A stretch of DNA of 64,000 nucleotides, taken from assembly GCF_932526225.1 (NCBI RefSeq), contig NC_064038.1, forward strand, positions 17,597,075-17,661,074, read 5' to 3'. Positions 36,001 to 51,000 of this stretch are shown in pieces. The stretch is from Nematostella vectensis. Lineage: Eukaryota > Cnidaria > Anthozoa > Actiniaria > Edwardsiidae. Within the stretch, counting starts at the first letter, position 1. Each line of letters begins with the position of its first letter. The translations under genes were made by a program, and so were the position numbers. A model generated the notes under the pieces. The model did not search any database. It was not told where the DNA came from and saw only the letters and a program-made list of their open reading frames with translations.

Positions 36001-39000
36001 GGGTGCTATCCCTTGAGTGCTATTCCTTAGAGTGCTATCCCTTGAGTGCTATCCCTTGAGTGCTATCCCTTGAGTGCTATCCCTTGAGTGCTATCCCTTG
36101 GGTGCTATCCCTTGAGTGCTATCCCTTAGAGTGCTATCCCTTGAGTGCTATCCCTTGAGTGCTATTCCTTGAGTGCTATCCCTTGAGTGCTATCCCTCAG
36201 AGTGCTATCCCTTGGAGTGCTATCCCTTGGGTGCTATTCCTTGAGTGCTATCCCTCAGAGTGCTATCCCTTGGAGTGCTATCCCTCAGAGTGCTATCCCT
36301 TAGAGTGCTATCCCTTAGGGTGCTATCCCTTAGAGTGCTATCCCTTAGAGTGCTATCCCTTGGGTGCTATCCCTTGAGTGCTATCCCTTGGGTGCTATCC
36401 CTTGGGTGCTATCCCTTGAGTGCTATCCCTTAGAGTTCTTAGAGTGCTATCCCTCAGGGTGATATCCCTTGGGTGTTATCCCTTAGAGTGCTATCCCTTG
36501 AGTGCTATCCCTTGAGTGCTATCCTTTGAGTGCTATCCCTTAAAGTGCTATCCCTTGAGTGCTATCCCTTAAAGTGCTATCCCTTGAGTGCTATCCCTTG
36601 AGTCCTATCCTTTGAGTGCTATCCCTTAAAGTGCTATCCCTTAAAGTGCTACCCCTTAAAGTGCTATCCCTTGAGTGCTATCCCTTGAGTGCTATCCCTT
36701 GGGTGCTATCCCTTGGGTGCTATCCCTTGGGTGCTATCCCTTGGGTGCTATCCCTTAGGGTGCTATCCCTTGAGTGCTATCCCTTAGAGTTCTTAGAGTG
36801 CTATCCCTTGAGTGCTATCCCTTGAGTGCTATCCCTTGGGTGCTATCCCTTAGGGTGCTATCCCTTAGAGTGCTATCCCTTGAGTGCTATCCTTTGAGTG
36901 CTATCCCTTAGAGTTCTTAGAGTGCTATCCCTTGGGTGCTATCCCTTAGAGTGCTATCCCTTAAAGTGCTATCCCTTGGGTGCTATCCCTTAAAGTGCTA
37001 TCCCTTGGGTGTTATCCCATGAGTGCTATCCCTTAGAGTGCTATCCCTTAGAGTGTTATCCCTTAAAGTGCTATCCCTTAAAGTGCTATCCCTTGAGTGC
37101 TATCCCTTGAGTGCTATCCCTTAGAGTGCTATCCCTTAGAGTGCTATCCCTTGAGTGCTATCCCTTAGAGTGCTATCCCTTAGAGTGCTATCCCTTAGAG
37201 CGCTATCCCTTAGAGCGCTATCCCTTAAAGTGCTATCCCTTAGAGTGCTATCCCTTAGAGTGCTATCCCTTGAGTGCTATCCCTTAGAGTGCTATCCCTT
37301 AGAGTGCTATCCCTTAGAGTGCTATCCCTTAAAGTGCTATCCCTTGGGTGCTATCCCTTAGAGTGCTATCCCTTAAAGTGCTATCCCTTGGGTGTTATCC
37401 TTTGAGTGCTATCCCTTAGAGTGCTATCCCTTAGAGTGCTATCCCTTAGAGTGCTATCCCTTGAGTGCTATCCCTTGGGTGCTATCCCTTAGAGTGCTAT
37501 CCCTTAGAGTGCTATCCCTTAAAGTGCTATCCCTTGGGTGCTATCCCTTAGAGTGCTATCCTTTGAGTGCTATCCCTTAGAGTTCTTAGAGTGCTATCCC
37601 TTGGGTGTTATCCCTTGAGTGCTATCCCTTAGAGTGCTATCCCTTGAGTGCTATCCCTCAGAGTGCTATCCCTTAGAGTTCTTAGAGTGCTATCCCTTAG
37701 AGTGCTATCCCTTAAAGTGCTATCCCTTGAGCGCTATCCCTTAAAGTGCTATCCCTTGGGTGCTATCCCTTAGAGTGCTATCCTTTGAGTGCTATCCCTT
37801 AGAGTTCTTAGAGTGCTATCCCTTGGGTGTTATCCCACGAGTGCTATCCCATGAGTGCTATCCCTCAGAGTGCTATCCCTTAGAGTGCTATCCCTTAAAG
37901 TGCTATCCCTTAAAGTGCTATCCCTTGGGTGCTATCCCTTAGAGTGCTATCCTTTGAGTGCTATCCCTTAGAGTTCTTAGAGTGCTATCCCTTGGGTGTT
38001 ATCCCATGAGTGCTATCCCATGAGTGCTATCCCTCAGAGTGCTATCCCTTAGAGTGCTATCCCTTAAAGTGCTATCCCTTAGAGTGCTATCCCTTAAAGT
38101 GCTATCCCTTGGGTGTTATCCCTTGAGTGCTATCCCTTAGAGTGCTATCCCTTAGAGTGCTATCCCTTAGAGTGCTATCCCTTGAGTGCTATCCCTTGGG
38201 TGCTATCCCTTAGAGTGCTATCCCTTAGAGTGCTATCCCTTAAAGTGCTATCCCTTGGGTGCTATCCCTTAGAGTGCTATCCTTTGAGTGCTATCTCTTA
38301 GAGTTCTTAGAGTGCTATCCCTTGGGTGTTATCCCATGAGTGCTATCCCTCAGAGTGCTATCCCTTAGAGTGCTATCCCTTAAAGTGCTATCCCTTGAGT
38401 GCTATCCCTTAGAGTGCTATCCCTTGAGTGCTATCCCTCAGAGTGCTATCCCTTAGAGTCCTTAGAGTGCTATCCCTTAGAGTGCTATCCCTTAGAGTGC
38501 TATCCCTTAGAGTGCTATCCCTTAAAGTGCTATCCCTTGAGTGCTATCCCTTAGAGTGCTATCCCTTGAGTGCTATCCCTTGAGTGCTATCCCTTGGGTG
38601 CTATCCCTTGAGTGCTATCCCTTAAAGTGCTATCCCTTGAGTGCTATCCCTCAGAGTGCTATCCCTTAAAGTGCTATCCCTTGAGTGCTATCCCTTAGAG
38701 TGCTATCCCTTGAGTGCTATCCCTCAGAGTGCTATCCCTTAAAGTGCTATCCCTTGAGTGCTATCCCTTAGAGTGCTATCCCTTGAGTGCTATCCCTTAA
38801 AGTGCTATCCCTTAGAGTGCTATCCCTTAAAGTGCTATCCCTTGGGTGCTATCCCTTAGAGTGCTATCCTTTGAGTGCTATCCCTTAGAGTTCTTAGAGT
38901 GCTATCCCTTGGGTGTTATCCCATGAGTGCTATCCCTCAGAGTGCTATCCCTTAGAGTGCTATCCCTTAAAGTGCTATCCCTTGAGTGCTATCCCTTGAG

Positions 39001-42000
39001 TGCTATCCCTCAGAGTGCTATCCCTTAGAGTTCTTAGAGTGCTATCCCTTAGAGTGCTATCCCTTAAAGTGCTATCCCTTGAGTGCTATCCCTTAGAGTG
39101 CTATCCCTTGAGTGCTATCCCTTAGAGTGCTATCCCTTAGAGTGCTATCCCTCAGAGTGCTATCCCTTAGAGTGCTATCCCTTAAAGTGCTATCCCTTGA
39201 GTGCTATCCCTTAGAGCGCTATCCCTTGAGTGCTATCCCTTAAAGTGCTATCCCTTATTATCTTTTTGGCCTAGGTGCCATCCTTTAGAACCCATGTATA
39301 AAACTGCTATTATCCCTTACAGAGATTCGGGCACAATATAGCCACCAAACCACAAGGCTGCCTTTACACCGCCCTAAAATGCTTTACAGGGAATCTGTCA
39401 TCTTGTTTAACCCTCTCATTCTAGGGTTCTGTGAGTAAATATCTCCCTGGTCCATCTTTCATCACAGTAATTTTTTTATAAAGCTACAATGACTTAATGG
39501 CACCATATTTCTCTTAGGATATGTTCCCAGCATCTTACCTCAACGTTGCGCACTGATGGGTCAGGAGCGACAGGAGGGAAGTCTGGCAATTCCTGGTAGT
39601 CAATGGCTCTTGCGTTAATCATGTGGGACAAAGATCCAAGCTGGTAGCCCTGCCGATCTGTCATGAGTGAGGGTAGACACATAAGGGCCACTAGCAATAC
39701 AATACAGTATACAATACAATAATCCTATCAGCATATCTAGCCTGAATAGCAAGCCCAGAGGGTTGAGTGAAGGTAGACACACAAGGGTCATTAGACTGCA
39801 TAGCAATACCAGAGGGTTGAGTGAAGGTAGACACATAAGGTTCATTAGACTGCATAGCAATACCAGAGGGCTGAGTGAAGGCAGATACATAAGGGTCATT
39901 AGACTGCATAGCAATACCAGAGGGTTGAGTGAAGGTAGACACATAAGGGTCATTAGACTGCATAGCAATACCAGAGGGTTGAGTGAAGGCAGACACATAA
40001 GGGTCATTAGACTGCATAGCAATACCAGAGGGTTGAGTGAAGGCAGACACATAAGGGTCATTAGACTGCATAGCAATACCAGAGGGTTGAGTGAAGGCAG
40101 ACACACAAGGGTCATTAGACTGCATAGCAATACCAGAGGGTTGAGTGAAGGTAGACACATAAGGGTCATTAGACTGCATAGCAATACCAGAGGGTTTAGA
40201 AAGAAGGCAGATGGAGATAAGGCACATGCTAGGGTGAGGGAAGGATGCGGAAGGGCTTTATTTTGCCTATAAGGCACATGCTAGGGTTAGGGAAGAATGC
40301 GGAAGGACTTTATTTTGCCTATAAGGCACATGCTAGGGTGAGGGAAGGATGCGGAAGGGCTTTAATTTGCCCATAAGGCAGGGTTTCCACAATTACAGTG
40401 GTCCCTTCACAGCAAAATAAAAAAATAGCATCACAGTGAGTTAAAAACAGCAGCATACGGGGCGAGGCACATGACATGATACGACACACGACATGTCACA
40501 TGACAGACATATAGCTTTACAAGTGCGGGGACCGTCCGGATCATAGTTATGTTTGAGCACATCAAAATACTATCTCATAATTATTTGTTTGAGAGATCTG
40601 AGGTATAAACGTTCACTCAGTGAACATTTTATGCTAGATGTAAATAACATTCTTATTTGCCAAGAAGCTAATTGAGGTGTCAATCATTTTTTGTGACAGT
40701 TGAAGCATTTCTGGCGTTTTAGATGAAGATTAATAACATTATCAGTCAATAAAATATCTTTGTTTTAGCCATGGAAACTTGGTAATTTTACATTAACACC
40801 AGCCAATTTAGATATAATAGGCCCCAGCCTGTTGACTTGCTCAACAGTACAGGCCTTTTGTTCACCGAGCCACCAGGGACATATTAACAAAAGGCCTTTA
40901 GGGTTGAGCAAAACTGCCTACCTATTTATCTAAATTATATGAATACCTTTAAATACTGATTCTATCAGAGGTGGAGGCTTGGTTGCTAAAAAGATCTTCT
41001 TCAAGTGCTTGTGTAGGTTTCCGCTCTACAAACAAAATGGATAATCATTAGCATGAAAATGGATAATCATTAGCATGAAAATGGATAACCATTAGCATGA
41101 AAATGGATAACCATTAGCATGAAAATGGATAACCATTAGCATGAAAATGGATAATCATTAGCATGAAAATGGATACTCATTAGCATGAAAATGGATACTC
41201 ATTAGCATGAAAATGGATACTCATTAGCATGAAAATGGATACTCATTAGCATGAAAATGGATAATCATTAGCATGAAAATGGATAATCATTAGCAATGAC
41301 ATGTGGTACACCCCCACATACTCATGGTACACCCCCACATACTCATGGTACACCCCCACATACTTAGGGTACACCCCCACATACTCATGGTACACCCCCA
41401 CATACTCATGGTACACCCCCACATAATCATGGTACACCCCCACATACTCATGGTACACCCCCACATACTCATGGTACACCCTCACATACTTATGGTACAC
41501 CCCCACATACTCATGGTACACCCCCACATACTCATGGTACACCCCCACATACTTAGGGTACACCCCCACATACTCATGGTACACCCTCACATACTTAGGG
41601 TACACCCCCACATACTTAGGGTACACCCCCACATACTCATGGTACACCCCCACATACTCATGGTACACCCCCACATAATCATGGTACACCCCCACATAAT
41701 CATGGTACACCCCACATACTCATGGTACACCCCCACATACTCATGGTACACCCTCACATACTCATGGTACATCCCCATATACTCATGGTACACCCCCACA
41801 TACTTAGGGTACACCCCCACATACTCATGGTACACCCTCACATACTCATGGTACACCCTCACATACTTAGGGTACACCCCCACATACTAATGGTACACCC
41901 TCACATACTCATGGTACACCCCCACATACTCATGGTACACCCCCACATACTTAGGGTACACCCCCACATACTCATGGTACACCCTCACATACTCATGGTA

Positions 42001-45000
42001 CACCCTCACATACTTAGGGTACACCCCCACATACTCATGGTGCACCCCCACATACTCATGGTACACCCCCACATACTCATGGTACACCCCCACATACTTA
42101 GGGCACATCCTTAGGGTACACCCCCACATACTTAGGGTACACCCCCACATACTCATGGTACACCCCCACATACTCATGGTACACCCCACATACTCATGGA
42201 ACACCCCCACATACTCATGGAACACCCCCACATACTCATGGAACACCCTCACATACTCATGGTACACCCCACATACTCATGGTACACCCCCACATACTCA
42301 TGGTACACCCCCACATACTCATGGTACACCCCCACATACTCATGGTACACCCTCACATACTCATGGTACACCCCCACATAATCATGGTACACCCCCACAT
42401 AATCATGGTACACCCCACATACTCATGGTACACCCCCACATACTCATGGTACACCCTCACATACTCATGGTACATCCCCATATACTCATGGTACACCCCC
42501 ACATACTCATGGTACACCCTCACATACTCATGGTACATCCCCACATACTCATGGTACATCCCCACATACTCATGGTACACCCCCACATACTCATGGTACA
42601 CCCCCACATACTCATGGTACACCCCCACATACTTAGGGTACACCCCCACATACTCATGGTACACCCTCACATACTCATGGTACACCCTCACATACTTAGG
42701 GTACACCCCCACATACTCATGGTGCACCCCCACATACTCATGGTACACCCCCACATACTCATGGTACACCCCCACATACTTAGGGCACACCCCCACATCC
42801 TTAGGGTACACCCCCACATACTTAGGGTACACCCCCACATACTTAGGGTACACCCTCACATACTTAGGGTACACCCCCCCCCCCCCCCCACATACTTATG
42901 GTACACCCCCACATACTTATGGTACACCCTCACCAGCTTTCTTTTGCCCACTGCCCTATCCAACCCACTATGTATCTCTTTACCCCCTGCACCCTAGGTG
43001 CCCTTGTAGGTATGACACCAGCTTTTAACAGATTAACAACTGTTGTATCCACTCACAGCTTCTCCAGGGAGAACCATTTGTTTTAGAAATCTTGCTCTGT
43101 CTCGGACATCGTAGTTCTGATCATATCTGGCCAAGTTTAGCACATACTGACAGAGCAGTCTGGTCTGTAAATAATATGGCCAAATGACAATCAACCACTC
43201 CTTTGTTATTCTTTACTTCTTAAAATAACACTCTATTTAAAAGGAAACCCCAAAATACCAATCTAGAATAAAATCTGATAACTTATTAACAAAATTGTGA
43301 TCAAAAGCTTCCCATTTGATTAAACTTGGTATATGTAAAGGAGGGTGCAACGATTTGGTCAGGTAATTTTTGACGTCACTGACACACAGGATGTCATGAA
43401 GGTGTCAAGGGGAGGCAGCAGGATAGTCACGTGACGTGTGACGTAATCGATGACATAATAAAAATTTCAAAGTCTAATGGTAGAAACGTCGAAACATCAA
43501 ACTTGAAAGATGTCATGTAGTTCAAGGAGATAGTCATGTTATGTGTGATGTCATTGGTGAAAATGAGCGAAAATAAGCAAAGTTTGGGTTAGGAACTCCG
43601 CTTTGAGGCAGTGCCTTAATGTGTATATTAGGGCGGCATACATTAGTTACCTGCTTGGGGTTAGTTATCGAAAGCTTTGATCCCAAACTCAAGATCTGGA
43701 GCTTCACAATATCTTCCTGAATAGGAAAAAAACAGAATGAGTTAAGGAGGGAATGGTAATACAAGCAGCAGAATAGTAAACTTTTGTGGCAGCATTGCTG
43801 CAAAAGTCTGCAAGTGATTTAGCACATTTTACTACCAGCAGACCAGCTTTTGTCACAGATTCCTTATGGATGACTTGCTTCTGTCACAGATTCCTTATGG
43901 ATGACTTGCTTCTGTCACAGATTCCTTATGGATGACTTGTTTTTGTCACAGATTCCTTATGGATGACTTGCTTTTGTCACAGATTCCTTATGGATGACTT
44001 GCTTTTGTCACAGATTCCTTATGGATGACTTGCTTTTGTCACAGATTCCTTATGTATGACTTGCTTTTGTCACAGATTCCTTATGGATGACTTGCTTTTG
44101 TCACAGATTCCTTATGGATGACTTGTTTTTGTCACAGATTCCTTATGGATGACTTGCTTTTGTCACAGATTCCTTATGGATGACTTGCTTTTGTCACAGA
44201 TTCCTTATGGATGACTTGTATTTGTCACAGATTCCTTATGTATGACTTGCTTTTGTCACAGATTCCTTATGGATGACTTGCTTTTGTCACAGATTCCTTA
44301 TGGATGACTTGTTTTTGTTACAGATTCCTTATGGATGACTTGCTTTTGTCACAGATTCCTTATGTATGACTTGCTTTTGTCACAGATTCCTTATGTATGA
44401 CTTGTTTTTGTCACAGATTCCTTATGTATGACTCGCTTTTGTCACAGACTCCTTATGGATGACTTGCTTTTGTCACAGATTCCTTATAGATGACTTGTTT
44501 TTGTCACAGATTCCTTATGGATGACTTGCTTTTGTCACAGATTCCTTATGGGTGACTTGCTTTTGTCACAGATTCCTTATGTATGACTTGCTTTTGTCAC
44601 AGATTCCTTATGTATGACTTGTTTTTGTTGCAGATTCCTTATGTATGACTTGCTTTTGTCACAGATTCCTTATGGATGACTTGCTTTTGTCACAGATTCC
44701 TTATGGATGACTTGTTTTTGTCACAGATTCCTTATGGATGACTTGCTTTTGTCACAGATTCCTTATGGATGACTTGTTTTTGTCACAGATTCCTTACGGA
44801 TGACTTGCTTTTGTCACAGTATCCTTATGGATGACTTGCTTTTGTCACAGATTCCTTATGTATGACTTGTTTTTGTCACAGATTCCTTATGTATGACTCG
44901 CTTTTGTCACAGACTCCTTATGGATGACTTGCTTCTGTCACAGATTCCTTATGGATGACTTGCTTTTGTCACAGATTCCTTATGTATGACTTGCTTTTGT

Positions 45001-48000
45001 CACAGATTCCTTATGGATGACTTGCTTTTGTCACAGATTCCTTATGGATGACTTGCTTTTGTCACAGATTCCTTATGGATGACTTGCTTTTGTCACAGAT
45101 TCCTTATGGATGACTTGCTTTTGTCACAGATTCCTTATGGATGACTTGTTTTTGTCACAGATTCCTTATGGATGACTTGCTTTTGTCACAGATTCCTTAT
45201 GGATGACTTGCTTTTGTCACAGATTCCTTATGGATGACTTGTATTTGTCACAGATTCCTTATGTATGACTTGCTTTTGTCACAGATTCCTTATGGATGAC
45301 TTGCTTTTGTCACAGATTCCTTATGGATGACTTGCTTCTGTCACAGATTCCTTATGGATGACTTGCTTTTGTCACAGATTCCTTATGGATGACTTGCTTT
45401 TGTCACAGATTCCTTATGGATGACTTGCTTCTGACACAGATTCCTTATGGATGACTTGCTTTTGTCACAGATTCCTTATGGATGACTTGCTTCTGTCACA
45501 GATTCCTTATAGATGACTTACTTTTGTCACAGATTCCTTATGGATGACTTGCTTTTGTCACAGATTTCTTATGGATGACTTGCTTTTGTCACAGATTCCT
45601 TATGTATGACTTGCTTTTGTTACAGATTCCTTATGTATGACTTGCTTTTGTCACAGATTCCTTATGTATGACTTGTTTTTGTCACAGATTCCTTATGTAT
45701 GACTTGCTTTTGTCACAGATTCCTTATGGATGACTTGTTTTTGTCACAGATTCCTTATGTATGACTTGCTTTTGTCACAGATTCCTTATGTATGACTTGC
45801 TTTTGTCACAGATTCCTTATGGATGACTTGCTTTTGTCACAGATTCCTTATGGATGACTTGTTTTTGTTACAGATTCCTTATGGATGACTTGCTTTTGTC
45901 ACAGATTCCTTATGTATGACTTGCTTTTGTCACAGATTCCTTATGTATGACTTGTTTTTGTCACAGATTCCTTATGTATGACTCGCTTTTGTCACAGACT
46001 CCTTATGGATGACTTGCTTTTGTCACAGATTCCTTATAGATGACTTGTTTTTGTCACAGATTCCTTATGGATGACTTGCTTTTGTCACAGATTCCTTATG
46101 GGTGACTTGCTTTTGTCACAGATTCCTTATGTATGACTTGCTTTTGTCACAGATTCCTTATGTATGACTTGTTTTTGTTGCAGATTCCTTATGTATGACT
46201 TGCTTTTGTCACAGATTCCTTATGGATGACTTGCTTTTGTCACAGATTCCTTATGGATGACTTGTTTTTGTCACAGATTCCTTATGGATGACTTGCTTTT
46301 GTCACAGATTCCTTATGGATGACTTGTTTTTGTCACAGATTCCTTATGGATGACTTGCTTTTGTCACAGTATCCTTATGGATGACTTGCTTTTGTCACAG
46401 ATTCCTTATGTATGACTTGTTTTTGTCACAGATTCCTTATGTATGACTCGCTTTTGTCACAGACTCCTTATGGATGACTTGCTTTTGTCACAGATTCCTT
46501 ACAGATGACTTGTATTTGTCACAGATTCCTTATGTATGACTTGCTTTTGTCACAGATTCCTTATGGATGACTTGCTTTTGTCACAGATTCCTTATGGATG
46601 ACTTGTATTTGTCACAGATTCCTTATGTATGACTTGCTTTTGTCACAGATTCCTTATGGATGACTTGTTTTTGTCACAGATTCCTTATGTATGACTTGCT
46701 TTTGTCACAGATTCCTTATGGATGACTTGCTTTTGTCACAGATTCCTTATGGATGACTTGTTTTTGTCACAGATTCCTTATGTATGACTTTCTTTTGTCA
46801 CAGATTTCTTATGGATGACTTGTTTTTGTCACAGATTCCTTATGGATGACTTGCTTATGTCACAGATTCCTTATGTATGACTTGCTTTTGTCACAGATTT
46901 CTTATGGATGACTTGTTTTTGTCACAGATTCCTTATGGATGACTTGCTTTTGTCACAGATTCCTTATGGATGACTTGCTTTCGTCACAGATTCCTTATGG
47001 ATGACTTGTATTTGTCATAGATTCCTTATGTATGACTTGCTTTTGTCACAGATTCCTTATGGATGACTTGTTTTTGTCACAGATTCCTTATGTATGACTT
47101 GCTTTTGTCACAGATTCCTTATGGATGACTTGCTTTTGTCACAGATTCCTTATGGATGACTTGTTTTTGTCACAGATTCCTTATGGATGACTTTCTTTTG
47201 TCACAGATTTATTATGGATGACTTGTTTTTGTCACAGATTCCTTATGGATGACTTGCTTTTGTCACAGATTCCTTATGGATGACTTGTTTTTGTCACAGA
47301 TTCCTTATGTATGACTTGCTTTCGTCACAGATTCCTTATGGATGACTTGTATTTGTCACAGATTCCTTATGTATGACTTGCTTTTGTCACAGATTCCTTA
47401 TGGATGACTTTCTTTTGTCACAGATTTATTATGGATGACTTGTTTTTGTCACAGATTCCTTATGGATGACTTGCTTTTGTCACAGATTCCTTATGTATGA
47501 CTTGCTTTTGTCACAGATTTCTTATGGATGACTTGCTTTTGTCACAGATTCCTTATGTATGACTTGCTTTTGTCACAGATTCCTTATGTATGACTTGTTT
47601 ATGTCACAGATTCCTTATGGATGACTTGTTTTTGTCACAGATTCCTTATGGCTTGCTCAGGATACACACACCTTGTTCATCGCTCAATTATGTGTCTAAT
47701 GGGTGGGAATGTCTAATGTTTATCACCCACTTGTACAACTCTTGACGTCATAAGTAATATACAAATTAGATATTTGGACATCACCCAAATGTTTAATTTT
47801 TAGAGGGATAAAAGTCAGGTTTCTGATTAAATCAAGTATCGAAAACAAGAGGCATTAGGGTTAAGATATTACACTACTATACTAACTAGACAATACACAA
47901 AAGGGAATTTCGAGTCAGGGTCTGTTTAAGATATTATGATTAAGCCTACTTCTTTACAAAACAACTTGTGAATAAGGAAAGCTCTTCTTGAATAGCTTGT

Positions 48001-51000
48001 GTAGCGAATATTTGAATATTCAAAGAGATCAAGCCGACATAATTTATACTTTAAGTAACTAATTTGGGTGTTACTGGTTAGGGACTCCTCTCAATAAATC
48101 ACGTGGACTCAATCTCAAGATGGACAATAATATTCAGTCTGTAAAGTGACAAAAAGCTTGTTGTAAAGCAGATTGCATTACACAGTTAACGATCATAAGT
48201 GTGAGCTAATGCGTAAACACTTTTAAGGTATTTTGAGCTATGAGATAGAGGTGTACATAATTATAAGAAGGTAGTCTAGATCACCTCTGAGCGGAATGTC
48301 TTGGCCACCTTTCTTAGCACATCGGGTGCTATTTTTGGGACCTTTTCACAGTATTCGCCAAGTAGCCACAAGATGCTAGCCCGAGCCATTGGCACCTAGG
48401 CAACACAAATAGAGTCAGAGCACAGATTTAAAGAGCACAGCCAATGGGTAAGAATTGGTTCATTCCCTTTTTTCATTCCCGTTTTTCATTCCCGTTTTTC
48501 ATTCCCATTCTAACCTTGCACAAAGACGTCGCTTACTCCCTTACTCAGCTAGCGTAAACTACCTTTTTTTCCTCTAGTATTGTTCACAGCATATTTTTTA
48601 CAGAGATATCTTTAACTATTCAAAAAAAGAAGAAGAATTGATCAATGCCCATTCAGAAGTTCAGAAGCAGCCAGCCATGGAAGATTAGCAAGGGAAGAAT
48701 GCAAAAAAAGAACAACAAAATGAAATGAACAATAGCCAAAGCGAGGCAACATGACAAGCGCAAAGTCACAGTTTGAAATGCCCATTTTCAAAAAAATTAA
48801 ATCGCTAAATAATAACCCTTCAATGGAGCTCAAAGATAAACTGAATGTTTCTCAGTATATAAATTTAAATCCACAAAAACACCCCAAAAAAATTAATAGG
48901 GGAAATTTTATTTGGTGGCCAAAAAAGCAAAAAAGTTAATTTTCTTCAATTTGAGAGTATCAGTTAGTCCACGGAATGGACCCTGAAACCTACGATCAAC
49001 AAAACCAATTACTTTAATTTTTGGTATGTTATTAGAAATAAAAGGTAGCTAAATAATAATGGTCCTTTCCGGCGTATGGATTTACAGTATACCAGGAGCG
49101 CATTTTAAAGTAGATACTGTAAACAACAAAAAGGTGCCAAGATCTCAGAATTCCTCTTATAGATATAATTATAAAACTCCCTCATGTTGTTTTTTCCAAA
49201 ATTTCCCTACGGCAAACAGCACTTTACAAATAGTGAAATTAACATGCACAACAATGTAAACAAAATGTGCATTTTTATAGAATTCATCCATAGTACATGA
49301 CATGGCCAAATAGATTAAAGTTTTGATTCATGTAGCAAAAGGATACGAGTTGTGATTGACTGAGTGGTTAAATTCGTGGGTAAATTTGCGTTTTTCGCGA
49401 TTCGCGAACTTAAAGCTTCGAGAAAAATAAAGAACGTGAATTTTGATCTCAAGAAATTCAATTTATAATAGAAAAAACGTTGAAGGTTGTATTGAGCTCC
49501 CTCAGTGGTGAAATGTAATGATACTCGATAATGGCTGCAGGAAACAACAACAATTCTTGAATTAATTAAAGACTGACTTTTACGGAAATTCAAAAGGGTT
49601 TTGGTTTTGTCCAATTATAATGGTCTTGTTTTAGTTTTCATTAAACTTCATTTTTTGTAAAAACGAAAAAAGTCACTTGAGCTTCAAATTCTCGAAATGA
49701 AATTCCCTTCAAAGACATTTTTCTCAGCCGCCCAGAAATGTAAGAGTTGCTAAATGTGCCAAGAAAACTTTCGTGAAAGTAAAGTGAGTGAAAATAAAGA
49801 AGAATAAGGTAGCTTAAACAGCTATTTAAACTATGGGGCTCCGCTGGGGCTGGGGCCAAGTATCGCCTGATACTTGGGTTACTAGTGGGGCCGAGTATCA
49901 CCTGATACTTGGGTTACTAGTGGGGCAGAGTATCGCCTGATACTTGGGTTACTAGTGGGGCCGAGTATCGCCTGATACTTGGGTTACTATTGGGGCCGAG
50001 TATCGCCTGATACTTGGGTTACTAGTGGGGCCGAGTATCGCCTGATACTTGGGTTACTAGTGGGGCCGATTATCGCCTGATACTTGGGTTACTAGTGGGG
50101 CCGAGTATCGCCTGATACTTGGGTTACTAGTGAGGCCGAGTATCACCTGATACTTGGGTTACTAGTGAGGCCGAGTATTGCCTGATACTTGGGTTACTAG
50201 TGGGGCCGAGTATTGCCTGATACTTGGGTTACTAGTGGGGCCGAGTATCGCCTGATACTTGGGTTACTAGTGAGGCCGAGTATTGCCTGATACTTGGGTT
50301 ACTAGTGGGGCCGAGTATTGCCTGATACTTGGGTTACTAGTGGGGCCGAGTATCACCTAATACTTGGGTTACTAGTGGGGCCGAGTATCGCCTGATACTT
50401 GGGTTACTAGTTGGCAGAGTATTGCCTGATACTTGGGTTACTAGTTGGCCGAGTATCGCCTGATACTTGGGTTACTAGTTGGCAGAGTATCGCCTGATAC
50501 TTGGGTTACTAGTTGGCCGAGTATCGCCTGATACTTGGGTTACTAGTTGGCCGAGTATCGCCTGATACTTGGGTTACTAGTTGGCCGAGTATCGCCTGAT
50601 ACTTGGGTTACTAGTTGGCCGAGTATTGCCTGATACTTGGGTTACTAGTTGGCCGAGTATCGCCTGATACTTGGGTTACTAGTGGGGCCGAGTATTACCT
50701 GATACTTGGGTTACTAGCGGGGCCGAGTATCGCCTGATACTTGGGTTACTAGTGGGGCCCAGTATTGCCTGATACTTGGGTTACTAGTGGGGCTGAGTAT
50801 TGCCTGATACTTGGGTTACTAGTGGGGCAGAGTATCGCCTAATACTTGGGTTACTATTGGGGCCGAGTATTGCCTGATACTTGGGTTACTAGTGGGGCAG
50901 AGTATCGCCTGATACTTGGGTTACTAGTGGGGCCGAGTATTGCCTGATACTTGGGTTACTAGTTGGCCGAGTATCGCCTGATACTTGGGTTACTAGTTGG

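Noticed and set aside
41246-43028. Histidine/proline- and VGVYHEY-repeat frames on both strands
   Set aside because: A 21-bp array keeps frames open on both strands; there is no start context or domain.
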